In this document: positions 1 through 5,504 of the stretch, piece after piece
Layout of the letters: every line of letters begins with the position of its first letter
Position numbering within the stretch: the stretch's first letter is position 1
Origin: Firmicutes bacterium UBA5500
GTDB taxonomy: Bacteria; Bacillota; UBA994; UBA5500
Direction: 5' to 3'
Length of the DNA: 10,546 nt
Assembly: GCA_002427055.1 (NCBI GenBank)
Contig: DIPA01000054.1
Span: forward strand, 24,915-35,460
Program-made: the position numbers and the translations under genes
The notes under the pieces: generated by a model
Databases searched by the model: none
Told to the model about the DNA's origin: nothing
The model's input: only the letters and a program-made list of their open reading frames with translations

Positions 1-102
1 TGGGTTGAAAGGCACTTCTTCAGTGGTCTCGAACGGTATAGTCCTCTAAATTGCAGGTAATTAGCAATTCGCAAACATTTCTTTTAGTTGTTAGGCATCA
101 AT

Positions 103-131
103 TTGACGTGTTAATAATTTGGGGGTAGTAT
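103..131 (+). promoter_or_regulatory. Candidate sigma-A-type promoter
   Basis: TTGACG at 103-108 is followed after exactly 17 bases by TAGTAT at 126-131. The -35 is 5/6 and the -10 is 4/6 to consensus. Transcription would begin near 138, inside the hairpin at 133-156, so it would either be stopped at once or run on into the 3D-domain gene. Support is from motif match only. Confidence 0.3.
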
Positions 132-132
132 A

Positions 133-161
133 TAGCCAACCCACTACTGTGGGCTATTTTT
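133..161 (+). terminator. Possible terminator of an upstream gene
   Basis: TAGC and CCAC at 133-144 (with a four-base bulge) pair with GTGGGCTA at 149-156, and a TTTTT tract follows at 157-161. The stem is imperfect but the T-tract is in the right place. It would end transcription of a plus-strand gene lying left of the window. Confidence 0.4.
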
Positions 162-262
162 GAATAGTCAATATAAGATGAGGTAGTGCATAATACAGTA
201 GTAGGGGTTCTGCCGGTATAGCTTGTTTTGTTTTGGGCAAGAATGGTCTTGAGTTGCTAAAT

Positions 263-292
263 TTGACTAAAAGAGAGTAGCTAAATTATAAT
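263..292 (+). promoter_or_regulatory. Strong promoter of the 3D-domain gene
   Basis: TTGACT at 263-268 and a perfect TATAAT at 287-292 are separated by 18 bases. Transcription should start near 299, about 25 bases before the ATG at 324. The upstream in-frame ATG at 291 overlaps the -10 box (TATAATG), so it cannot be in this promoter's transcript. This decides the start codon of the next gene. Confidence 0.75.
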
Positions 293-323
293 GTTTTGGC
301 AGATGCAAGAAGGGAGGTCCTGT

Positions 324-1253
324 ATGTTAGGATCGAATAAAATCCTGCGATTTGCCCTACTAGCAGTTGTCTGTGCCTTGACCCTAGCCATAAATCTCTT
401 TGCAGATCATGGCCCGTTTACACAAGTGGCGGCCTCTAGTATTGCGGAGTTGACGCCAAGCCAAACGCTAAATCAGCTTATGTTTGCGAAACGGGCTACA
501 GTATTGGTCGACGGCCAAGCACAGAGTATCTGGACTAGCGCTAGAACAGTAGGAGATGCTATCAATCTGGCTGGTATAGAACTTGGTCCATTGGACCGCA
601 TTGAACCTAACCCCGCTCTCCAGCTGGTTGATAACATGCAGGTTGATGTTATTAGAGTTACGCAACAACTGGTACAAGAGGAAGTTGTTGTCCCTTATCG
701 TACTGTTAGGGTCCCATCCCGAGCCCTTAACCGGGGGGAGTCACGCGAGTTGCAGCAAGGTGTTAATGGCAAGCTGGTTAATACCTACCTAGTTGTGATG
801 GAGAATGGGCAAGAGCAGGAACGACGCTTAGTAAATTCGGTGACCGTTGTCGAGAAGCAAGATAAGAAGATAGAAGAAGGTACTATTGCTACTATCTCGC
901 GGGGTGGTCAGCTAATGCGTTACAGCAGGGTGCTTGATGTAGTGGCTACTGCTTATACAGCTGATTATAACCCTAGCAAAGGGGGCCCAGATGACCCTTG
1001 GCGAGGTATGACTGCCAGTGGTAAGCAAGCAGTGGCGGGATTAACGATTGCAGCTGATCTTAGAGTATTACCGATGCATACAAGGGTCTATGTGGAAGGT
1101 CTTGATGCTCAAGGCAAGAAGTATTCTGGTGTCTACGTTGTTATGGACACAGGCGGCGCTATTAGAGGCAACAAGATCGATATTTTCATGTCGACGTATG
1201 ATCAATGCTGCAGCTTTGGTCGGCGCAAGATGAAAGTCTATATTCTGGAGTAG
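324..1253 (+). CDS. YabE-like G5 and 3D domain cell-wall protein
   Basis: The protein has 309 residues from the ATG at 324. That start is preceded by AGGGAGGT at 311-318 and lies just downstream of a near-consensus promoter; the frame is open back to an ATG at 291 that falls inside the -10 box. Residues about 7-25 form a hydrophobic signal or anchor segment. A DUF348-like region spans about 56-110 and a G5-like region about 112-190. Residues 205-309 are a 3D domain, a double-psi beta-barrel related to lytic transglycosylase MltA, with the three aspartates visible as D245, D275 (MDTGG) and D286 (KIDIF). The architecture matches Bacillota YabE/YocH-type proteins that act on or bind peptidoglycan outside the membrane; members are often linked to resuscitation or germination. 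Enzymatic activity is inferred, not shown. A vicinal cysteine pair (C295, C296) is present near the C-terminus. Confidence 0.88.
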   Translation: MLGSNKILRFALLAVVCALTLAINLFADHGPFTQVAASSIAELTPSQTLNQLMFAKRATVLVDGQAQSIWTSARTVGDAINLAGIELGPLDRIEPNPALQLVDNMQVDVIRVTQQLVQEEVVVPYRTVRVPSRALNRGESRELQQGVNGKLVNTYLVVMENGQEQERRLVNSVTVVEKQDKKIEEGTIATISRGGQLMRYSRVLDVVATAYTADYNPSKGGPDDPWRGMTASGKQAVAGLTIAADLRVLPMHTRVYVEGLDAQGKKYSGVYVVMDTGGAIRGNKIDIFMSTYDQCCSFGRRKMKVYILE

Positions 1254-1272
1254 CTTAGATAGTTGAAAACAA

Positions 1273-1308
1273 GAAAGGCTCGCTTGCCGATGGGCAAGCG
1301 AGCCTTTC
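1273..1308. terminator. Bidirectional hairpin between convergent genes
   Basis: GAAAGGCTCGCTTGCC at 1273-1288 pairs perfectly over 16 bp with 1293-1308 around a GATG loop. It lies between the stop of the plus-strand 3D gene (1253) and the stop of the minus-strand DUF1858 gene (1321). On the minus strand it is followed by CTTGTTTTC, a fair U-rich tail. On the plus strand the CCTTTC end of the stem supplies only a short T run. Confidence 0.85.
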
Positions 1309-1320
1309 CTATTGCTTCCC

Positions 1321-1521
1321 TTATTTATCTGCAGCTGCCTTATTCAAATCAGCAATCAAGGCATCGACATTGATGCCGTGGGCAATAGCGCCTTGTTCAA
1401 TGGTCTCAAAGTGAGCGGCTGCGCATCCGAGGCAGCCTAGCCCATGCTTAAAGAAAACCGGGACACTCTCTGGATATTTTTCTACAACTTCTTGGATTCC
1501 CATGGTCTTGGTAATCTTCAT
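1321..1521 (-). CDS. DUF1858 small CxxC protein
   Basis: This 66-residue protein matches the DUF1858 / hybrid-cluster-protein-associated redox disulfide family (TIGR03980 type). It has an N-terminal segment of the form MKITKTMGIQEVVEKYPE, then the diagnostic GLGCLGC motif with C30 and C33, followed by a helical AAHFETIEQGA stretch. Family members are small cytoplasmic proteins common in anaerobes and are thought to have a redox or metal/sulfur role; the biochemical function is not established. No hybrid cluster protein gene is nearby, so here it stands alone. The start is backed by AAGGAGGG at about 1528-1535 on the minus strand. A second ATG at 1525 is out of frame. It is divergent from the two-component system and convergent with the 3D gene. 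Confidence 0.88.
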   Translation of the reverse strand: MKITKTMGIQEVVEKYPESVPVFFKHGLGCLGCAAAHFETIEQGAIAHGINVDALIADLNKAAADK

Positions 1522-1552
1522 TCATAACCCTCCTTGTTTCGCGCGGTATCAC

Positions 1553-1567
1553 TTGTGATTGACACAA
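1553..1567. promoter_or_regulatory. Inverted repeat, possible operator
   Basis: TTGTG at 1553-1557 and CACAA at 1563-1567 form a perfect inverted repeat with a 5-base spacer. It overlaps the -35 box of the plus-strand promoter at 1559-1587 and lies within the likely leader of the DUF1858 gene. The half-sites resemble those of Rex and CRP/FNR-type regulators, but the spacing fits none exactly. A regulator is inferred only. Confidence 0.35.
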
Positions 1568-1587
1568 AGCATCATGCCCAGTATACC
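1559..1587 (+). promoter_or_regulatory. Promoter-like element upstream of the two-component system
   Basis: A perfect TTGACA at 1559-1564 and TATACC at 1582-1587 are separated by exactly 17 bases. Transcription would run toward the response regulator with a leader of about 170 bases. On the opposite strand the same place reads TATACT (1585-1580), a plausible -10 for the DUF1858 gene with only a poor -35 (TTGCAC, 15-base spacer). The two promoters would overlap. Confidence 0.6.
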
Positions 1588-1691
1588 ACAAGGAGGAGCA
1601 GTGCAATCAGCAGAAGTTTGGTAGCAGTTAGCTTATTTGTGTAAAATAGCCCAAGGCTAGTCATTCTGTTGTGTCTTGATATCCAATAAAT

Positions 1692-1723
1692 CTGAGCCTG
1701 CACTGAGCCAGTTCTGTTAGAAT
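1692..1723 (+). promoter_or_regulatory. Direct repeats and -10 box before the response regulator
   Basis: CTGAGCC occurs at 1692-1698 and again at 1703-1709, a period of 11 bp. A weaker CTGTTAG follows in phase at 1714-1720. TAGAAT at 1718-1723 is a 5/6 -10 box with no proper -35, as expected of an activator-dependent promoter. Transcription would start near 1730, about 30 bases before the ATG. Tandem 11-bp repeats are typical of OmpR-family regulator sites, so autoregulation is possible. Confidence 0.4.
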
Positions 1724-1761
1724 TAACTTAAGATATCTACGGTTTAGGAGGAGGGGTATCT

Positions 1762-2442
1762 ATGAGCGGGAAAAGAATCTTACTTGTTGATGATGAGGCA
1801 AGGCTGCGGGAGATGCTGAAGACATACATCGCCCACGAAGGCTATGATGTAGTAGAGGCGTCTGACGGCAAGGAGGCAATAGAGCTTTTTCATAGTCAGG
1901 AATATACCCTTGTCATCCTTGACGTAATGCTACCCCAAGTAGATGGTTGGACTGTTTGCCGTGAAATTCGCCGAACTTCGCAGGTGCCCATTATTATGTT
2001 AACTGCCCGGGGTGAAGAGTATGACCGTTTGTTTGGTTTTGATCTAGGTGTTGATGATTACATTGTGAAACCATTCAGCCCTAAGGAACTTTTGGCGCGC
2101 ATGAAGGCTATTATTCGCAGAAGCGAGCAAAGTAACGATAATCTGGGACGGATTGTTATCCAGGGTCTAGAGATAGAGCTTGGTTCACGCAGCGTTTTGG
2201 TAGATGGTAATGAGTTAGCGCTTACGCCACGGGAGTACGACCTACTGAGCTTCTTCGCGCAGCACCAAAATCAGGTTTTTACACGTGAGCAGTTACTTGA
2301 TGTTGTTTGGGGTTATGATTTTGCGGGAGATAGCCGTACGGTAGATACCCATGTAAAGATGTTACGTGAGCGACTAGGAGACTATCGACGTTTTTTGATT
2401 ACTGTTTGGGGGGTTGGCTATAAGTTTCAGGAGGTAGATTAG
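1762..2442 (+). CDS. OmpR/PhoB-family response regulator
   Basis: The protein has 226 residues, the usual length for the family. The receiver domain (about 4-118) has the acidic pair D10/D11, phosphoacceptor D54 in LVILDVMLPQ, T81 and K103 (VKPF), so it should be phosphorylatable. Residues about 130-226 form a winged-helix DNA-binding domain with the expected LTPREYDLL, TREQLL, SRTVDTHV and WGVGYKF motifs. The start follows an AGGAGGAGGGG ribosome binding site at 1746-1756. The kinase gene begins 2 nt after the stop, so the two are co-transcribed and cognate. A likely target is the DUF2680 gene downstream, whose promoter has 11-bp-spaced repeats. The specific stimulus, and a name such as resD, phoP or baeR, cannot be assigned from sequence alone. 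Confidence 0.95.
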   Translation: MSGKRILLVDDEARLREMLKTYIAHEGYDVVEASDGKEAIELFHSQEYTLVILDVMLPQVDGWTVCREIRRTSQVPIIMLTARGEEYDRLFGFDLGVDDYIVKPFSPKELLARMKAIIRRSEQSNDNLGRIVIQGLEIELGSRSVLVDGNELALTPREYDLLSFFAQHQNQVFTREQLLDVVWGYDFAGDSRTVDTHVKMLRERLGDYRRFLITVWGVGYKFQEVD

Positions 2443-2444
2443 CC

Positions 2445-3854
2445 ATGCGTAGTATTCGGGGAAAACTCTGGCTGGGCATGATGACCTTAGTCGGCATAGT
2501 CTTAGTACTGCTTTGGTTATTGCAGATCGTCTTTCTAGAAAGTTTCTATACCAATTTACGCATCGCCGACGTAAAAAGAAAGATTGATGCCATTTCTCAA
2601 CTCAAGGCAGGCAATACTCAGTCGATTGCAGATGAGCTAGATCGTCTAGCATATACCCAAGGGGTGATACTTGAATGGGTTGATACTAGTGGGCAATCCA
2701 TTTATCTTAGCGCGGCTGATTCTGCTCGTCAAATACCGCAGATGAGGAATGTGGCTTGGAGAGAGTTTTACCAGCAGATCCTATCAGGAAAGTCGGTTGA
2801 GAGGTCCTTTGTTCATCATCGTTTTGGTAATAAGTACACCATAATTGGTACGCCTGTCTATAGCGCCCAAGGAGATCTAGCTGGGGGGATAATAGCCACA
2901 GTGCCAATGGCTGCGGTAACTGAGACTGCAGATATCTTAAGGCGGCAATTGGCTTATATAACAGTAGTCTTGCTAATTGTGACAGGCCTATTGTCGCTTG
3001 GGTTGTCCAGGAGTTTTACCAAACCCGTGCTGCATATAAGACAAGTTGCAGTGGCTATGGCCAATGGTGATTTTTCGGCAAGAGCAGTTGTCAATAGCGT
3101 AGATGAAATTGGCATGCTGGCTAATGCGATTAATTATCTGGGCGAGCAGTTGGCCAAGATCGAGCAGTTACGTCGCGATTTAGTAGCTAATGTTTCACAT
3201 GAGTTGCGCACTCCGTTAAGTGTCATTCGGGGTTATGCAGAGACAATTCGCGATATTACCGGGGATGAACCGGGGCGACGTGCAGTGCAGTTGGAGATTA
3301 TCATAGAAGAAACAGAACGTTTGGCAGACATGGTAAACGATACGCTGCAATTGGCCTTGCTTCAGTCAGGCAACGCAAATTTGGATCTGCGAGAGGTTGC
3401 AGTGCGCGAGTTGCTGGGGGATGTTGTTAAGCAATACTCGATAATGGCGGAGCAGAACAATATTTGTTTGACATTAGAGGGGGATTTAGAGGCTATAGTG
3501 ATAGCGGACGAGGCGAAAATTGTGCAGGTCATGCACAATTTGCTGCAAAATAGCTTGCACTATACGGAGGCCAATGGGCGGATTGCAGTTCGAGCAGATG
3601 TGATAGGACAGATCGTGCACATCTCGGTGTCTGATACTGGTTTGGGGATTACAGAAGCTGATTTGCCTTACGTTTGGGACAAGTATTACAAAGGCAAACG
3701 GGCAGGTACTAACGAGCATGTTGGTACTGGATTAGGGTTAGCTATCGTCAAAGGTATCTTGGAAGCACATAATGCTGAATATGGAGTAGGTAGTCAACTC
3801 GGAGAGGGTACTACCGTTTGGTTTGAACTGAGAAGGGCTTGTAGTGATAGTTGA
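2445..3854 (+). CDS. Membrane sensor histidine kinase (HAMP-HisKA-HATPase)
   Basis: This 469-residue kinase has a complete domain order. Transmembrane helix 1 is about 8-32, an extracytoplasmic sensor region about 33-165, and helix 2 about 169-189. A HAMP linker (about 190-242) contains the NGDFSARA and DEIGMLANAIN motifs. HisKA has the phosphorylation site H252 in VANVSHELRTPLS. The HATPase shows N-box NLLQNS (365-370), G1 DTGLG (397-401) and G2 GTGLGLAIVKG (427-437). No PAS domain lies between HAMP and HisKA. The sensor region is about 130 residues, small, and without cysteines or an obvious ligand motif, so the signal is unknown; an envelope-stress role is possible by analogy with BaeS. 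The ribosome binding site AGGAGG (2429-2434) lies inside the end of the regulator gene, which suggests translational coupling. Confidence 0.95.
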   Translation: MRSIRGKLWLGMMTLVGIVLVLLWLLQIVFLESFYTNLRIADVKRKIDAISQLKAGNTQSIADELDRLAYTQGVILEWVDTSGQSIYLSAADSARQIPQMRNVAWREFYQQILSGKSVERSFVHHRFGNKYTIIGTPVYSAQGDLAGGIIATVPMAAVTETADILRRQLAYITVVLLIVTGLLSLGLSRSFTKPVLHIRQVAVAMANGDFSARAVVNSVDEIGMLANAINYLGEQLAKIEQLRRDLVANVSHELRTPLSVIRGYAETIRDITGDEPGRRAVQLEIIIEETERLADMVNDTLQLALLQSGNANLDLREVAVRELLGDVVKQYSIMAEQNNICLTLEGDLEAIVIADEAKIVQVMHNLLQNSLHYTEANGRIAVRADVIGQIVHISVSDTGLGITEADLPYVWDKYYKGKRAGTNEHVGTGLGLAIVKGILEAHNAEYGVGSQLGEGTTVWFELRRACSDS

Positions 3855-3877
3855 GTTTTTCTTTTCTATCTAGCTTC

Positions 3878-3910
3878 CATCACAATCTCATCACAACTTC
3901 GTTGTATAAA
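3878..3910 (+). promoter_or_regulatory. Direct-repeat activator site and promoter of the DUF2680 gene
   Basis: CATCACAA is present at 3878-3885 and, identically, at 3889-3896, a period of exactly 11 bp. TATAAA at 3905-3910 serves as the -10, and the base run where a -35 should be (about 3882-3887, ACAATC) is non-consensus. Two identical repeats covering the -35 position in 11-bp phase is the arrangement bound by OmpR/PhoB-family activators. The adjacent response regulator is the obvious candidate. No terminator is visible after the kinase, so read-through may add expression. Confidence 0.6.
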
Positions 3911-3958
3911 TAGATTGTCGGTATTGCTTGACAAACTCTAGAAAGAAGGGTGAGATTG

Positions 3959-4447
3959 ATGAATCTAAAGAAGTTGCTAGGGGTTTTTATGGCGATGGCT
4001 ATTTTAGGTGTTAGTGCTGTTGCTTATGCTGCTGGTACAGGTACCCCCGCGGATATCGTGGCTGATTTAACTGGAAAGTCTGTTGAATCTGTGGTGAGTC
4101 AGCGGTCTGCAGGAACGTCCTATGGAGCCATAGCTGCAGAAGCAGGTGTTTTGTCAGAGTTTCAAGAGAAAATGTTGGCATTAAAGAAAGAGGTATTGCA
4201 GCAACGTGTAGAGTCCGGTCGGTTGACTGAGGCTGAGGCCGCAAGATACTATGAAGCCCTGAAGGAAAAGCAGGCCAACTGTGATGGAACAAGCGCGGGC
4301 GGCCAGGGTATAGGCCGAGAACTGCGTGTAGGGTTTGGCTTTGGTCGCATGGAACATAATGGTCAACAGGCAGGGCAAGGCAGGCAGGTACGTGGTCGCA
4401 ATGGTTCTGGTTTGGGGCTAGGCTTTGGTAGAGGCTCTGGTAAGTAG
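3959..4447 (+). CDS. DUF2680 secreted protein with glycine-rich tail
   Basis: The protein has 162 residues from the ATG at 3959, which follows AAGGG (3946-3950) at normal spacing. The frame also opens at a GTG at 3950, but that codon overlaps the ribosome binding site. Residues 1-24 are a signal peptide with an AYA cleavage motif near 22-24. Residues about 27-110 match DUF2680: LTGKSVESVVSQR, SYGAIAAEAGVL, LALKKEVLQQRVESGRLTEAEA and the closing ANCDG with the only cysteine, C108. The core should be helical, and the LTEAEA segment recalls the LTxxQ helices of CpxP/Spy, though homology is not claimed. Residues 111-162 are low-complexity, rich in Gly and Arg, with GFGFGR and GLGLGFGRGSG blocks. 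It follows the two-component genes, has its own repeat-bearing promoter and ends at a strong terminator. It is probably an envelope protein induced by this two-component system; the function is unknown. Confidence 0.85.
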   Translation: MNLKKLLGVFMAMAILGVSAVAYAAGTGTPADIVADLTGKSVESVVSQRSAGTSYGAIAAEAGVLSEFQEKMLALKKEVLQQRVESGRLTEAEAARYYEALKEKQANCDGTSAGGQGIGRELRVGFGFGRMEHNGQQAGQGRQVRGRNGSGLGLGFGRGSGK

Positions 4448-4460
4448 AAGCGGATGAATG

Positions 4461-4494
4461 AATGGGCTCCCCCATTTTGGGGGGAGCCCATTTT
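4461..4494 (+). terminator. Rho-independent terminator after the DUF2680 gene
   Basis: AATGGGCTCCCCC at 4461-4473 pairs perfectly over 13 bp with 4480-4492 around a six-base loop, and the stem runs into TTTT at 4491-4494. It ends 14-47 bases after the DUF2680 stop. It also lies just past the stop of the convergent dehydrogenase (4497), where it could act in the other direction, although that side lacks a T-tract. Confidence 0.88.
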
Positions 4495-4496
4495 GC

Positions 4497-5435
4497 TTAG
4501 TATCCTGCTTTTTTATCTACCACGTTGATGAGTGGCTGTTTGGTTTGATAACGACGTAGGTTTTCAAGGAAGATTGCGATAACGTTATCATCGTAATCAG
4601 GCATATGGCCAGCCATATGAGGTGTAATAATCACCCGAGGCATATCCCAGAGGGGGCTGTCAATCGCTAGCGGCTCCTTGTCAAAGACGTCTAGGCCGGC
4701 AGCGCTAATAACACCGTTCTGTAGAGCGTCGATGAGAGCTTGTTCATCAATCACAGGCCCGCGAGCAATATTGATCAAGACAGCACTAGGTTTGCATAAA
4801 GCCAGCTCCAGCTTGCCGATTAGATGTTTGGTCGCCGGTGTAAGCGGTGTAGCTAGTACGATGTAGTCGCAAAGTGGAAGCAACTTGTGCAGTTTATCGT
4901 TGCCCCAAACCTCATCAGCCCACTTATCGGGCACTGGGTTACGACGGGCTGCAATTACGTGCATGTCGAAAGCTTTGGCACGTTGGCCGATGGCCTGCCC
5001 GATACTACCATAGCCGATGATGCCAAGCGTCTTGTTAGCTAGTACTAAGGGGTCAACATTTATCCATTCACGCCTTGCCTGAGCTTGTAGCATCGCAGGA
5101 AGCTGCCTGGCTAAGGCTAACATGAGCAAGAACACATGCTCAGCGATAGTAGTGCCATGGATGCCCCGGGCATTTATTAGCTGGACAGGGTGTGCTAATA
5201 GCTCAGGCTGCAACAAGCGATCTACGCCGGCAGAGGAAACTTGGATGAAGGCCAAGTTAGGACACTGTGGTAAAAGTGTTGGCAGGTAATTGCTGCCCCA
5301 GATAACGTTTGCTGTAGGCATGTGGGTAGCAATTTCGGCCTCGTCGCGGGTGACAATCACCTGAGCAGTTGGCACTGCTTGTTGGATAGCGGCCAAATGT
5401 TCGTTATTGATGCGATGGGTAATGAGAATCTTCAT
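4497..5435 (-). CDS. D-isomer-specific 2-hydroxyacid dehydrogenase
   Basis: The protein has 312 residues, normal for the family. The nucleotide-binding domain has LGIIGYGSIGQAIG with the GxGxxG glycines at 141, 143 and 146. The catalytic set is intact: R225 in INIARGPVID, E254 in FDKEP and H273 in TPHMAGH. Family members reversibly reduce 2-keto acids to D-2-hydroxy acids in the cytoplasm. The dinucleotide loop reads AARRN (162-166), and arginines at this position usually favour NADP(H), as in GhrA/GhrB-type glyoxylate/hydroxypyruvate reductases; this preference is inference. The exact substrate cannot be read from sequence. The start follows AAAGGAG (5453-5447) at 11 nt. It lies 69 nt downstream of the M28-type gene on the same strand, so the two are probably co-transcribed. 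Confidence 0.92.
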   Translation of the reverse strand: MKILITHRINNEHLAAIQQAVPTAQVIVTRDEAEIATHMPTANVIWGSNYLPTLLPQCPNLAFIQVSSAGVDRLLQPELLAHPVQLINARGIHGTTIAEHVFLLMLALARQLPAMLQAQARREWINVDPLVLANKTLGIIGYGSIGQAIGQRAKAFDMHVIAARRNPVPDKWADEVWGNDKLHKLLPLCDYIVLATPLTPATKHLIGKLELALCKPSAVLINIARGPVIDEQALIDALQNGVISAAGLDVFDKEPLAIDSPLWDMPRVIITPHMAGHMPDYDDNVIAIFLENLRRYQTKQPLINVVDKKAGY

Positions 5436-5459
5436 AAGCAGCGGGGCTCCTTTCTGCTT

Positions 5460-5493
5460 GTAAGTCAGTGGCCGTTTTTAGCCACTGACTTAC
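5460..5493 (-). repeat. Perfect intercistronic hairpin
   Basis: GTAAGTCAGTGGC at 5460-5472 pairs perfectly over 13 bp with 5481-5493 around an 8-base loop (CGTTTTTA). It sits between the stop of the M28-type gene and the ribosome binding site of the dehydrogenase. On the transcribed (minus) strand no T-tract follows the stem, and the next bases are AAGCAGAAAGGAG, so it is not a canonical terminator. It may be a partial terminator, an RNA-processing or 3'-end-stabilising stem, or a control on downstream translation. Confidence 0.7.
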
Positions 5494-5504
5494 TACTTAT
5501 CACA

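Larger units (their letters stand above)
1..290. other. Intergenic region upstream of the 3D-domain gene
   Basis: No gene can be supported here. The first frame is open from the left edge to a TAA at 58-60, so the last about 19 codons of an upstream plus-strand gene could lie here, but the peptide is too short to recognise. The rest holds a candidate promoter at 103-131, a terminator-like hairpin at 133-161, and the promoter of the next gene at 263-292. An 11-base near-repeat, GTTGCTAAATT at 253-263 and GTAGCTAAATT at 277-287, flanks the -35 box. Confidence 0.5.

Noticed and set aside
1553..1567. Rex (redox repressor) site
   Set aside because: Half-sites TTGTG/CACAA match, but the Rex consensus needs an 8-base gap with A/T centre (TTGTGAA-N4-TTCACAA); here the gap is 5.
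1591..1624. AAGGAGGAG followed by a GTG mini-frame of seven codons
   Set aside because: The ribosome binding site would sit at or before the predicted transcript start, and the peptide (VQSAEVW) has no leader-type features such as a run of regulatory codons with alternative hairpins.
1692..1709. CTGAGCC copies as part of a riboswitch core
   Set aside because: Only this short word resembles the TPP-type CTGAGA; no partner helices are present, and the exact 11-bp tandem repeat fits a protein-binding site better.
4011..4475. 154-codon open frame antisense to the DUF2680 gene
   Set aside because: It is the reverse of a clear signal-peptide protein with a good ribosome binding site and family match. 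The antisense peptide is low-complexity and resembles no family, and it crosses the terminator stem.
4572..4590. Palindrome GATAACGTTATC as an operator
   Set aside because: It lies inside the dehydrogenase coding region near its C-terminus, where such a palindrome can arise from codons, and no promoter is near.
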